DNA of 30,646 bases from a virus. How positions within the stretch are numbered: position 1 is the stretch's first letter; every line of letters begins with the position of its first letter. This document shows positions 4,991 to 12,502 of the stretch, one piece after another. The DNA is taken from IMG/VR virus record IMGVR_UViG_3300037076_000041, positions 1 to 30,646 of that record; one strand, 5' to 3'. The translations under genes were made by a program, and so were the position numbers. Below the pieces are notes generated by a model that was not told where the DNA came from, did no database searches, and saw nothing but the letters and a program-made list of their open reading frames with translations.

Positions 4991-5640
4991 GCAAGATCCC
5001 AGCCGGGGCCGTGCGGCGCAGTACAGCCACGGGCGAGAAGGTGATGACCACGAAGCAGGCGGAGGCCCAGCGGCGCAAGCAGCTTGAGAAGGACGACGCC
5101 AAGCGGCTGGCCCAGGTGGTGAACCTGCACATCGCGGGGTTCTCGCTGGCTGACATCGGTGCCGCTATAGGCAGCTCCGCTGCCGATGTAGACAGAATGC
5201 TGACCAACGACACGGCGCGCTATGTCCGGAGCCAACCGGCTCTAAGGACGTACGTCAGGAACTACATCAGCGGCAAGTACGCGAAGCTCCTGGACGCGGT
5301 GTGGGACACGGCAAGCGACCCCGCCGCGCCCATGGACGCGAAGCTGGCCCACCAGGACAGGGCTGTCAGGATCTTGGAGCGCATGGCGAAGCTGCACGGT
5401 GCGGATGCACCCACCCAGACGGAAGTCACCGTGGACGTAGTCCCCGAGAACGTTGACAAGATGGTGAGGCTGCTGAGTGCTGCGCAGGGTCTCGGCTACG
5501 ACAGCTCGATCTTCGATGACGTGGTCGAGGGTGAGATCGTGGACGAGATGGTCGAGGAGTCGCAGTTGGCTCTGGAGCGCAGTGCCGAGGCCGTAGGTGT
5601 CACATATGACACCGATGAGCCCCTAAGGTCTCAGAAATGA
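4987..5640 (+). CDS. terS: Small terminase subunit (probable)
   Basis: A 217-aa protein with a GTG start preceded by GGAGGGAGAG. Residues about 30-80 contain a helix-turn-helix-like segment (VVNLHIAGFSLADIGAAIG, then SSAADVDRML), typical of the DNA-recognition domain of small terminases. The central part (90-140) is helical and suited to oligomerisation. The acidic C-terminus (VVEGEIVDEMVEE) may contact the large subunit. The role is to recognise the packaging site and regulate the large subunit. The stop overlaps the large terminase start as ATGA at 5637-5640. Identity rests on position, size and the helix-turn-helix; the fold is not conserved enough to be certain. Confidence 0.75.
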   Translation: MSKIPAGAVRRSTATGEKVMTTKQAEAQRRKQLEKDDAKRLAQVVNLHIAGFSLADIGAAIGSSAADVDRMLTNDTARYVRSQPALRTYVRNYISGKYAKLLDAVWDTASDPAAPMDAKLAHQDRAVRILERMAKLHGADAPTQTEVTVDVVPENVDKMVRLLSAAQGLGYDSSIFDDVVEGEIVDEMVEESQLALERSAEAVGVTYDTDEPLRSQK

Positions 5641-7283
5641 GCACTCTGCTGGCTACAAGAGGGATAGCACAGGAGTTCAACCGGCTCTCTGACCTGGAGC
5701 AGCAGGAAGTCGCCAAGAGGCTACTCAAACTCGAAGAGTCGGGCTGGAAGCCGTTCTGGTGCAAGGACAAGGACTGTGACGGGAACCCGCACTGGCTGGT
5801 AGGACCCGATGGGGCGGCGGTGTTTCTGGAAACAGGCTCTGTTGTGCCCCCAAACGTCACCGTGGACCCGGCTTTCCCCGAGGGATACGTCGTTGAATAT
5901 GATGACGGCGGCACAGTCAACTGGGGACTGCCCGTTTTGGACCCCGCGTGGTCCCACAACCACGCCAGAGCGGACCAGAGGCTCCCCGGATGGTCGAAAC
6001 CGTGGACTTTGTTCATCATGTCAGGACGCGGGGCTGGGAAAACTACGACCGGCGTCGAGTTCGTCACTTTGTGCGCCCGAAAAGGGCTCGATGGGGCGAT
6101 TCTTGGCCGTCGTGGCACCGAACTCGTCAACACCCACGTCGCAACGCTGCTGGTGAGGGCACATCCGGACTTCAGGCCCATCTTCTACGCCAGCAAGGAC
6201 ATCCTGGTGTGGCCGAATGGGGCTACCACCTACCTGTTCTCCGCTGAGAAGCCCGAGAACATCCGATCTGTGAACATCTCGTACGCATGGGTCGACGAAG
6301 CGGCCCATATGGACGAGATCGAGACAGCATGGATGAACATCAAGCTCGCAACCCGTATCGAGAAGCCCGGCAGTCCGATCCACAAGCTGATCACGTCCAC
6401 GCCCACCCCGACGCAGTGGGTGATGAAGATGGAGGACGACCCCGACATCATCGTGCGCAGGGTGAGCACCTACGCCAACCGGGCGAACCTCTCCAAGGAC
6501 TACATGGAGGAACTGGAGAAGTCCTACGAGGGCACGCGCATCGGTCGGCAGGAACTTCACGGAGAGGTTCTGCGCGATGTCGAGGGCGCGATGTGGAACG
6601 ACGACATGTTCACGCACTTCCGGTGCTCGACCCCGGAGATGTTCGACGCCCTGCTGGACGCTCAGGATGACATCGTGCTGGCCGTGGACCCGGCAGGCTC
6701 GAAGGGCAAGAGGTCCGACGCCACCGGCATCATCGGCGTGGGGGCCATGCACTTCGGCGAGGACTCTGTTCGCTTGAGGTCTTCGACCTTTGATGTACTC
6801 TGTCGCGCCACGATCAAGGGCACACCGAACGAGTGGGCCGAGCAGACGTTCAAGGCGGCGCGACACATCAAGGCCAGGCGGATCAGGGCCGAGAAGAACT
6901 TCGGTGGCGACATGGTCAAGCAGGTGCTGACCGACTACGCCCGTCTTAATCCTGAAGAGACGTGCGACGAGAACGGCGAGCGGTTCGTCATTGAAGTAGT
7001 ACATGCGGTCAAATCAAAAGAGACCCGCGCAGAGGCCACAGTGGGCAAGTATGAGCAGGGACGGGTGCGGCATGTCACCTCACCGGGCGTGTACGGGGAT
7101 CTGAGTGACCTGGAGAAGCAGCAGGTCACGTGGGTACCCAAGAGCCGTGGGGGGCGTATGCCGTCTCCTAACGACATCGACGCACTCGTGTGGGCCGTGA
7201 TGGGCCTGGAGGCGAAGAACAGGTTCGCTGCCCAGTCGGCGGGCCGGGACACACTCAAGAAGTTCATGAAAGGGAGGCAGTGA
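5637..7283 (+). CDS. terL: Large terminase subunit (packaging ATPase and nuclease)
   Basis: A 548-aa protein that drives DNA into the procapsid and cuts concatemers. The ATPase half has Walker A SGRGAGKT at 129-136, a Walker B-like YAWVDEAA (216-223, D220-E221) and a coupling motif TSTPTP (253-258). The RNase H-like nuclease half starts at VLAVDPAGS, with D351 and D361 as metal ligands, and ends with NDIDALVWAVMG supplying another Asp. N-terminal C43-x3-C47 is unusual. A GTTTCTGGAAAC copy at 5822-5833 encodes FLET (63-66) in the poorly conserved N-terminal region. Translation is coupled to the small subunit by ATGA and to the next gene by TGATG. Confidence 0.95.
   Translation: MSTLLATRGIAQEFNRLSDLEQQEVAKRLLKLEESGWKPFWCKDKDCDGNPHWLVGPDGAAVFLETGSVVPPNVTVDPAFPEGYVVEYDDGGTVNWGLPVLDPAWSHNHARADQRLPGWSKPWTLFIMSGRGAGKTTTGVEFVTLCARKGLDGAILGRRGTELVNTHVATLLVRAHPDFRPIFYASKDILVWPNGATTYLFSAEKPENIRSVNISYAWVDEAAHMDEIETAWMNIKLATRIEKPGSPIHKLITSTPTPTQWVMKMEDDPDIIVRRVSTYANRANLSKDYMEELEKSYEGTRIGRQELHGEVLRDVEGAMWNDDMFTHFRCSTPEMFDALLDAQDDIVLAVDPAGSKGKRSDATGIIGVGAMHFGEDSVRLRSSTFDVLCRATIKGTPNEWAEQTFKAARHIKARRIRAEKNFGGDMVKQVLTDYARLNPEETCDENGERFVIEVVHAVKSKETRAEATVGKYEQGRVRHVTSPGVYGDLSDLEKQQVTWVPKSRGGRMPSPNDIDALVWAVMGLEAKNRFAAQSAGRDTLKKFMKGRQ
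5822..5833 (+). promoter_or_regulatory. GTTTCTGGAAAC motif inside terL
   Basis: Perfect copy within the N-terminal coding region, read as FLET. It is sense-oriented with respect to transcription. Confidence 0.75.
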
Positions 7284-7561
7284 TGATCGTTCGCACTGAG
7301 ACCGGAAGCACCTACGAGTTCGACCCGGCCAACCACAGGGTCCGCAGGATCAACCCCGACGGGGTACTTCGAGGTGACGGCGAGTGGCTGCGCCGTCAGG
7401 ACGAGAACCCGATCCACATCGGATCGCCCATGCTCCTGGTGCTGGAGCCCTTGGACGCTGATGCGGACGCCACGCTGCGACTCACGACTCCTGTGGTGAG
7501 CATCGAGGACAAGGAGCCCATCATCCTGCCCCTCTCGTGCGTGGAAGAGCCCAACCAGTAA
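7283..7561 (+). CDS. Hypothetical 92-aa protein
   Basis: ATG 7283 shares its A with the terminase stop (TGATG) and has GGGAGG 6 nt upstream. The product begins MIVRTETGSTYEFDPANHRV and is rich in beta-type residues, with no cysteines beyond one near the end and no membrane segment. An N-terminal part resembling short beta-hairpin domains (TGSTYEFDPANHRVRRINPD) is followed by an acidic C-terminus. Small proteins of this kind often follow terminase genes in actinobacteriophages. Function is unknown. Confidence 0.75.
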   Translation: MIVRTETGSTYEFDPANHRVRRINPDGVLRGDGEWLRRQDENPIHIGSPMLLVLEPLDADADATLRLTTPVVSIEDKEPIILPLSCVEEPNQ

Positions 7562-7566
7562 CACTG

Positions 7567-7575
7567 TGTTACAGT
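7567..7575 (+). promoter_or_regulatory. Extended -10 promoter for a leaderless gene
   Basis: TGT-TACAGT followed by 6 nt and ATG 7582, the same geometry as at 3271. The predicted start is at the ATG. Confidence 0.55.
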
Positions 7576-7581
7576 ATGCCC

Positions 7582-8406
7582 ATGACTCAGCAGCGCATCG
7601 ACGTGGCGATCTCCACGACCGGACAGCCCCATCGGATGGCGTTTCTGGAAACTTGTGTACGCAGTTGGTTCGCTGCCCTGGCGGGCAGGGGCACCGTGAC
7701 CGTCACCGTGGATGGTTCTCGCGCTGACGCCGAGCGCGTCGTGGATGTGTTGCAGTACCAGAACCCAGCCCCCATGGTGGTGTGGCTGGGTTCTGATACC
7801 GGCACCAGGCTGGGCGTCGCCGCGAACAAGAACACCGGACTGGAGCTGTTGACCGCTGCCGGTGCCGAGCACATGTTCCTCTCCGATGATGACGCGTGGC
7901 CGACATGTGTGGGTGCGCTGGATCTGCACACGTACTACTGCTCTCCGATGCACTCCATGGTGAACTGGGGTCCTCACCGGCTCGACCCGCGCATGGAGTG
8001 GACGTGGCCTCGCGGCTCCATCCTCTACACGCGCAAGACCGTGCTGAACAAGGTGGGCGGAATGATCGAGGCGTTCGGCACCGGAGGCCACGAGCACGTC
8101 GAGTGGAGCAGGCGGATCAACCAGGCGGGTCTCACGCCCGTCCTGTACCCGTCCCCCATCGTCTACGCCGGAACCGAGGGTGGCTACGGCGCGCGACCGT
8201 TCTGGCACTGCGAGGACATGCCCACAGAGGGCGAGCACATGTCCATGACCATGGCTCGGCGGCGCAGGCTCACGAGCATGGACAGGCCCCCAGAAGCAGC
8301 CGAGAAGGCCGAGAAGATCATGGACGCAATGGACGGCACACCCCGGTTCATCCCCTACACTGCTGAGGGAAACAGGCGCAAGCGCGCTATTGTTGTCCTC
8401 GACTGA
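7582..8406 (+). CDS. GT-A family glycosyltransferase
   Basis: A 274-aa single-domain enzyme. The opening strand RIDVAISTTGQPHR binds the nucleotide sugar, GVAANKNTGLELL (78-90) is the family helix, and SDDDAW (101-106) carries the metal-binding DxD. WPRGSILYTRK and the GHEHVEWSRRI segment fit the acceptor and catalytic regions. Acceptors are unknown. With the two-domain enzyme at 3286 it may act on the same virion target. ATG 7582 is preferred over 7576 because the gene appears leaderless and lacks a Shine-Dalgarno. It lies alone between terminase and portal genes with its own promoter, like an accessory moron. A GTTTCTGGAAAC copy at 7641 encodes FLET (21-24). Confidence 0.82.
   Translation: MTQQRIDVAISTTGQPHRMAFLETCVRSWFAALAGRGTVTVTVDGSRADAERVVDVLQYQNPAPMVVWLGSDTGTRLGVAANKNTGLELLTAAGAEHMFLSDDDAWPTCVGALDLHTYYCSPMHSMVNWGPHRLDPRMEWTWPRGSILYTRKTVLNKVGGMIEAFGTGGHEHVEWSRRINQAGLTPVLYPSPIVYAGTEGGYGARPFWHCEDMPTEGEHMSMTMARRRRLTSMDRPPEAAEKAEKIMDAMDGTPRFIPYTAEGNRRKRAIVVLD
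7641..7652 (+). promoter_or_regulatory. GTTTCTGGAAAC motif inside the glycosyltransferase gene
   Basis: Perfect copy about 60 bp after the predicted transcript start, read as FLET. Confidence 0.75.
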
Positions 8407-8475
8407 AGGATCTCGGCTTCACTGCCCCTTCTGAAGTCATTTGACTTACCACCTGTACTGAGCCTAGGAGCCAGC

Positions 8476-8841
8476 ATGGAAACGGCACTCTTCTGGATCG
8501 CGGTCGCACTCGTTGCCATCACAAGCAGCGCACGGCTCACGCGACTGATCACCATCGACAAGTTCCCCCCGATCAAGTGGGCGCGGGACAAGTTCGAGAA
8601 CGCGACGGACGGCTCCAACTGGCAGCTCCTGACGATGTGCGGCTACTGCATGTCGGTCTGGACCACCATCGGCGTGGTGCTGTGGGGGTACCTGGCACTC
8701 TGGGACAACACCTGGTGGCTGATCAACTCGATCCTGGGCGCTGCGTACCTCGCCGCGATCCTGGTGCGCCACGATGGCGACGACGACGAGCCTGCTCCCT
8801 CTGAGATCACGCCTACCACGATGACTGGCCGGGTGCTCTGA
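8476..8841 (+). CDS. DUF1360-like membrane protein
   Basis: A 121-aa protein with AGGAG 6 nt before ATG 8476. Residues 5-22 are hydrophobic. The central WQLLTMCGYCMSVWTTIGVVLWGYLAL pairs a C-x2-C motif with a membrane segment, and a third hydrophobic stretch (WWLINSILGAAYLAAILV) follows. The layout R-L-T-R-L-I, then W-x-L-L-T-x-C-x-x-C-x-S-x-W is what I know from DUF1360 proteins, common in actinobacteriophages near the portal. Its role is unknown. The C-terminus is acidic. The stop overlaps the portal start (TGATG), so the two are probably co-translated. Confidence 0.75.
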   Translation: METALFWIAVALVAITSSARLTRLITIDKFPPIKWARDKFENATDGSNWQLLTMCGYCMSVWTTIGVVLWGYLALWDNTWWLINSILGAAYLAAILVRHDGDDDEPAPSEITPTTMTGRVL

Positions 8842-10823
8842 TGGCACGCAGGTACACCGGAGCGGTTTCTGGAAACAGCCGTACCCCCAGCCTGCGTGCG
8901 CAGGGCATGAACATGGCCGGACAGAACGTGGTGCGCGCCGGGATGGCGTCCTCCACGTCGATGTATAAGTCGGGCACCCCGCTGAAGGATCAGCGGTTCA
9001 ACCGCAACTCCCTCGCCAAGGCGTGGCAGATCGAGGCGTACCGGCAGATCGACATCTGCGGTGAGGCCCGCTACGCGGTGACGCTGTTCGCCAACATGGC
9101 TGCACGCGCCGAGATCGGTGTGTCCGAGCCGCAGGCGTTGGCGGGCAAGGCCGTGTGGGTGACCTCCGGCCCCGAGTTCGACGCCTTCTCCGAACTGGCC
9201 CCGACCGTGCGTGACCGCCAGAAGTTGATCAAGTCGTTCACGATGCACTACACCATCGCTGGTGAGTCCTACCTGATCGCGCGTGAGCGCCTGGAGATCG
9301 ATCCCCCCGGCCCTGATCCCATGATCTGGGAGTTCGTGGCCGTCACCGAACTCCAGAGGATGGGTCCGGTGTGGAGGATCCGTCACGAGAACAAGCAGTG
9401 GCTCGAACTGAAGCCCACCGACCCGGTCATCCGCATGTGGAACGCGGACCCGTCCGAACGGCAGGAGGCGTGGTCCCCGTTCCGTTCGATGGCCGACACG
9501 CTGACCGAGATCGAATGGTTGACCAAGCACATCTTCACGCAGGTCAAGTCGCGTCTCATGAGCGCGGGCGTGTGGTTCCTGCCGAACAACCTGACCTTCC
9601 CTCCGCCCCCGCCCGAAGCGATCAACGGGGACTACGAGGAGACCATCGCCTCCATGAACGAGGCCGAGTTGTTCATGGTCTCCCTGGCTGCGTCCTCCAC
9701 TGCCTCGCTCGCCGACACCGATGTGGCCTTCCCCAGCGTCGTGCTGGCCGACGCCGAGTCCCTGGCAGCCATCGACCAGACAAGGTTGATCCAGTTCTGG
9801 TCGACCATCGACGACAAGGCCATGATCCTTCGAGCCGACGCCATCAAGCGGTTCGCGCTGGGCATGGACCTTCCCCCGGAGCAGGTTCTCGGCTCCAGCG
9901 GTCGGGCGGTTCCCGGCTCTGGAGCAGGCACTGGCGGCAGCGTGAACCACTGGGGTGTGTGGGCGAACGAGGAGCAGACGATCACGGCTCACATCGAGCC
10001 TGCGCTCAGCGACCTCTGTGCCGCTCTGACGAGTTCGTTCCTGGCGAACGCGGTGAAGGGCGGAACGGACAAGGTCATCGGCTTCAGCACTACGTCGCTG
10101 CGCCTGAAGCAGGACCGCAGCAAGGAAGCCCTGGAGTTGTGGGATCGCGGTCTCATCAAGGGAGAGGTCGCCCTCCGCGAGATCGGCTTCGATCCGGCCA
10201 ACGACGCGATGGGATCGGCGGAGTTCAAGCAGTGGCTCCTCCGCAAGATCGCCGGGGGCTCCGCGACACCGGAGCAGGTCCAGGCAGCGGTCCAACTGCT
10301 CGGGGTCGTCCTCCCCACCATCGAGCCGCCAGCCGTTTCTGGAAACCCGGCCCCTGTTCAGAAGGCGCTGCCTCCCGGCACCCCGGTTCCCGTGGCTCCC
10401 GCCGAGCCCGCTCCGGGCAAGCCTGGTGCTGGTCAGCCGCCGTCGCTGAAGGACCACCCGACCCCCAAGGGTCCTCCGCAGGGCACACACGACCACACAC
10501 CGGCTCCGTACAGCCTGGTGCATGTCTCTGAGGGTCTGGTGCTCCGCGCCCTGGAGAAGGCTGGTAACCGGCTCCTGAACGACGGCAAGCGTGGACGGGA
10601 CAAGGACCGCTCCACTCTGGCCCACGAGGCGCACTGCGTGGTCGAGCCGACCGAGGGTGTCTCGTTCGACTTCTCGATGGCCAGCACGGTGTTCTCAGAC
10701 CTCTCGCCCGCGCGCGCACGTGAGATCGTTACCAAGTTGGAGGCATTCTGCGATACCCTCTACTCGACGCGGCAGCCCTACAGCCGCAATGCCCTGATCG
10801 AGATGATGGCCAATGGCCTCTAA
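8841..10823 (+). CDS. Portal protein
   Basis: A 660-aa protein forming the dodecameric channel at the capsid vertex. Residues about 45-500 show the portal pattern: an N-terminal region with NRNSLAKAWQIEAYRQIDICG, the wing (GESYLIARERLE), the stem and clip (TLTEIEWLTKHIFTQVKSRLMSAGVWFLP), and the conserved AIKRFALGMDLPPEQVLGSSGR loop. Beyond 500 comes a Pro-rich linker and a 115-residue C-terminal extension of unknown fold. Two GTTTCTGGAAAC copies are in frame as VSGN, one near the N-terminus (8865) and one at the domain-linker junction (10335); both positions are likely disordered. It lies between the membrane protein and the lysis/fibre block, not next to the protease as is usual. Confidence 0.9.
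   Translation: MARRYTGAVSGNSRTPSLRAQGMNMAGQNVVRAGMASSTSMYKSGTPLKDQRFNRNSLAKAWQIEAYRQIDICGEARYAVTLFANMAARAEIGVSEPQALAGKAVWVTSGPEFDAFSELAPTVRDRQKLIKSFTMHYTIAGESYLIARERLEIDPPGPDPMIWEFVAVTELQRMGPVWRIRHENKQWLELKPTDPVIRMWNADPSERQEAWSPFRSMADTLTEIEWLTKHIFTQVKSRLMSAGVWFLPNNLTFPPPPPEAINGDYEETIASMNEAELFMVSLAASSTASLADTDVAFPSVVLADAESLAAIDQTRLIQFWSTIDDKAMILRADAIKRFALGMDLPPEQVLGSSGRAVPGSGAGTGGSVNHWGVWANEEQTITAHIEPALSDLCAALTSSFLANAVKGGTDKVIGFSTTSLRLKQDRSKEALELWDRGLIKGEVALREIGFDPANDAMGSAEFKQWLLRKIAGGSATPEQVQAAVQLLGVVLPTIEPPAVSGNPAPVQKALPPGTPVPVAPAEPAPGKPGAGQPPSLKDHPTPKGPPQGTHDHTPAPYSLVHVSEGLVLRALEKAGNRLLNDGKRGRDKDRSTLAHEAHCVVEPTEGVSFDFSMASTVFSDLSPARAREIVTKLEAFCDTLYSTRQPYSRNALIEMMANGL
8865..8876 (+). promoter_or_regulatory. 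GTTTCTGGAAAC motif at the portal N-terminus
   Basis: Perfect copy 24 bp after the portal start codon, encoding VSGN (residues 9-12). Confidence 0.75.
10335..10346 (+). promoter_or_regulatory. GTTTCTGGAAAC motif in the portal linker
   Basis: Perfect copy encoding VSGN at the start of the Pro/Ala-rich linker (about residue 499). Confidence 0.75.
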
Positions 10824-10840
10824 GAGCTTGCGGAGACTAC

Positions 10841-11359
10841 GTGAACGCCTACAGGACTGCCCCCCCCTTGCGGAGTGACCCAGTGACCAAGCAGGAGTTT
10901 GTACTCCAGCCGCCAGTCATGTCCAGGCCGATGCGTCTGATCCTGACCGGATGGCTCACTGGTGGGATCATGATCATGCTCGGTGAGTGGTTCACGTTCG
11001 ACGAGGTGCTGGGCATCGAGATCAGTCCGACACTGAACGCCGGACCTGCGTTCATCGAGTGGCTGTTCTCCATCATGCTCGTGGTCGGGTCCGTGCTGAT
11101 CCTCCTGTCGACAATGCGGTGGAGGAACAAGTCGACATCATGGAAGTTCGAGTTGTTCGCCTGGCCGCTGCTCATCTCGTCCTGGCTGATATACGTGATC
11201 ACCGGACTCCTGCTCCCTCATCCCGTGATCTTCCCTGTCATCCTCGCTGTCGGCTACGTGGCCGCGTCCACGTTCCGCCTGACTGAGGTACTGCGCTCCA
11301 TCAAGGTCACCCGAAAGCACGTCGAGATCATGAAGAGTGGCGGGCAGGCCAATGTCTGA
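10841..11359 (+). CDS. Four-helix membrane protein
   Basis: A 172-aa protein with a GTG start; GGAG lies 6 nt upstream. Four hydrophobic segments are visible: about 31-52 (RLILTGWLTGGIMIMLGEWF), 68-90 (AFIEWLFSIMLVVGSVLILL), 105-127 (ELFAWPLLISSWLIYVITGL) and 130-146. Charged residues lie between them and at the C-terminus. It overlaps the next gene by 8 nt and is two genes upstream of the holin, so it may belong to the lysis module, for instance as a second holin-like or regulator protein. It lacks any motif that decides this. Confidence 0.7.
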   Translation: MNAYRTAPPLRSDPVTKQEFVLQPPVMSRPMRLILTGWLTGGIMIMLGEWFTFDEVLGIEISPTLNAGPAFIEWLFSIMLVVGSVLILLSTMRWRNKSTSWKFELFAWPLLISSWLIYVITGLLLPHPVIFPVILAVGYVAASTFRLTEVLRSIKVTRKHVEIMKSGGQANV

Positions 11360-11795
11360 GATCACGTCGTGGCTCATCCCGCTCGTCGCCGTACTCCTTG
11401 GCAGCAGCGGAGTGGCCGGTTCCTTCGTGCTGCTCCGCAGGGAAGCCCGGCAGGCTCCCGTGGAGTGGCAGACCGCTCAGGTGGCCAACGCCGCCGCCCT
11501 GTCCCACGCTGCGCAGGGACTGGTCTCCATGGTCAATGCGCAACTCAAGGTTCAGGACTCGAAGATCGACTCCCAGGACTCGAAGATCGACTCGCAGGAC
11601 ATCCTGATCGAGGCCCTGCGGACGGACAACAGCGGACTCCGGCTTGAGGTAAACGAGTTGCAGGCCGGTGCCAAGGTGATGGTCGACCACGTGTCGGCTG
11701 TGCATGACTGGATCGAGTCCGGTGCGCAGCCGCCTCCCCCCGAGCGCCCTCACTGGGCACCCCGGAGCGCTGTCACTCCGACCAGCGCAACCTGA
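11352..11795 (+). CDS. Membrane-anchored coiled-coil protein
   Basis: A 147-aa protein starting at ATG 11352, overlapping the previous gene by 8 nt (ATGTCTGA). Residues 5-27 (TSWLIPLVAVLLGSSGVAGSFVLL) form one transmembrane segment. From about 45 to 115 it is heptad-like and includes the repeat QDSKIDS-QDSKIDS-QDI, a parallel coiled coil. The C-terminus is Pro-rich. Small proteins with one membrane segment plus a coiled coil occur beside holins and endolysins in actinobacteriophages and are often called holin-like or spanin-like without proof. Its place between a membrane protein and the holin supports a lysis role. Confidence 0.65.
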   Translation: MSEITSWLIPLVAVLLGSSGVAGSFVLLRREARQAPVEWQTAQVANAAALSHAAQGLVSMVNAQLKVQDSKIDSQDSKIDSQDILIEALRTDNSGLRLEVNELQAGAKVMVDHVSAVHDWIESGAQPPPPERPHWAPRSAVTPTSAT

Positions 11796-11816
11796 TCTAC
11801 AAGCAGTGTCACATCT

Positions 11817-11825
11817 TGATATCAT
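11817..11825 (+). promoter_or_regulatory. Extended -10 promoter upstream of the holin gene
   Basis: TGA-TATCAT, predicted start near 11832, 31 nt before ATG 11863. A perfect 10-bp palindrome GGGTGCACCC (11826-11835) spans the expected start point. No GTTTCTGGAAAC copy is near. Confidence 0.45.
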
Positions 11826-11862
11826 GGGTGCACCCGTGACATCCACAACAAGGAGCAGCGCA

Positions 11863-12393
11863 ATGAAGATTCTCGACCCTGTGTTCTGGAAGGCCCTCAT
11901 CGGCCCCCTCGCCCGTACCGCCATCGCCGCGATCACGCCGTTCCTGGCGATCATCATCGCCGCGCCGCTGGCCGCGTCCACCTGGAAGCTCGTCGGCCCC
12001 GTCGTCCTCCTGGCGGTCGTCTTCGCCATCGCCAACGCACTGGGTACCCTCCCGGACGCCAGCGGCCCCTGGTGGGAGATCGCACTCCAGCGCTCCGCAC
12101 GTCAGGCCGGACAGTTCTTCCTCGCCACCGTGATCCCTGGCGTCCTGTTCAGCGAGATCGACTGGAAGTTCATCCTGATCAGCATCGCTCTCTCGGCGCT
12201 GACCACGTTCGTCCTGGCAGCCGTGTCCATCGTCAGCCCGGGTGTCGCGTCCATGACTCCTGTGGCCACCGAGGCTCCGTACCCGTTCATCAACCCTGCC
12301 CAGCCTCCACTCCCGATACCCGCCGTCGCTGAGGGCGGAACGATCAGCACCACCACGGACACCGCAACCGGGGGCTACGTCCCCTCTCCGTAG
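11863..12393 (+). CDS. Holin (probable)
   Basis: A 176-aa protein starting at ATG 11863 with AAGGAG 8 nt upstream; an upstream ATG at 11824 lacks such a site. It has hydrophobic segments at about 15-33 (ARTAIAAITPFLAIIIAAPLA), 39-57 (VGPVVLLAVVFAIANALG), 78-92 (AGQFFLATVIPGVLF) and 97-116 (FILISIALSALTTFVLAAVS). The segment WWEIALQRSARQAGQFFLA followed by IDWKFILISIALSALTTFV resembles the r1t-type holin pattern (R-x-x-R-T-x-x-Q, then D-W-x-x). The protein would accumulate in the membrane and release or activate the endolysin. The Pro/Thr-rich tail is not conserved. A strong hairpin terminator follows directly. Confidence 0.7.
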   Translation: MKILDPVFWKALIGPLARTAIAAITPFLAIIIAAPLAASTWKLVGPVVLLAVVFAIANALGTLPDASGPWWEIALQRSARQAGQFFLATVIPGVLFSEIDWKFILISIALSALTTFVLAAVSIVSPGVASMTPVATEAPYPFINPAQPPLPIPAVAEGGTISTTTDTATGGYVPSP

Positions 12394-12401
12394 TGCCGGG
12401 A

Positions 12402-12441
12402 ACCGGGCTGGGGTGTCGAGCATCAGAACCCCCAGCCCGGT
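12402..12441 (+). terminator. Hairpin terminator after the holin gene
   Basis: A perfect 12-bp stem (ACCGGGCTGGGG with CCCCAGCCCGGT) and a 16-nt loop, starting 9 nt after the stop codon. The tail is C/T-rich (CTTCCCTC), not a pure T-run. Confidence 0.75.
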
Positions 12442-12452
12442 CTTCCCTCACC

Positions 12453-12458
12453 TATACT
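12453..12458 (+). promoter_or_regulatory. -10 element for the fibre genes
   Basis: TATACT immediately after the terminator; predicted start near 12465. No TG extension or clear -35. A GTTTCTGGAAAC copy lies just downstream of the start. Confidence 0.45.
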
Positions 12459-12471
12459 GTCCAGAGTAAGC

Positions 12472-12483
12472 GTTTCCAGAAAC
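12472..12483 (-). promoter_or_regulatory. GTTTCTGGAAAC motif (reverse) at a fibre promoter
   Basis: Perfect reverse copy in the leader, 13 bp after the -10 and 19 bp before the GTG start of the first fibre gene. Confidence 0.8.
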
Positions 12484-12502
12484 CGGGTTAGGGGGTACTC
12501 CA

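Noticed and set aside
8439-8456. Promoter TTGACT upstream of the DUF1360-like gene
   Set aside because: No -10 lies at 16-18 bp; the matching position is the ribosome binding site.
8643-10634. 663-aa minus-strand frame opposite the portal gene
   Set aside because: It mirrors a clear portal gene; long antisense frames are expected in high-GC DNA. No ribosome site, no recognisable motif.
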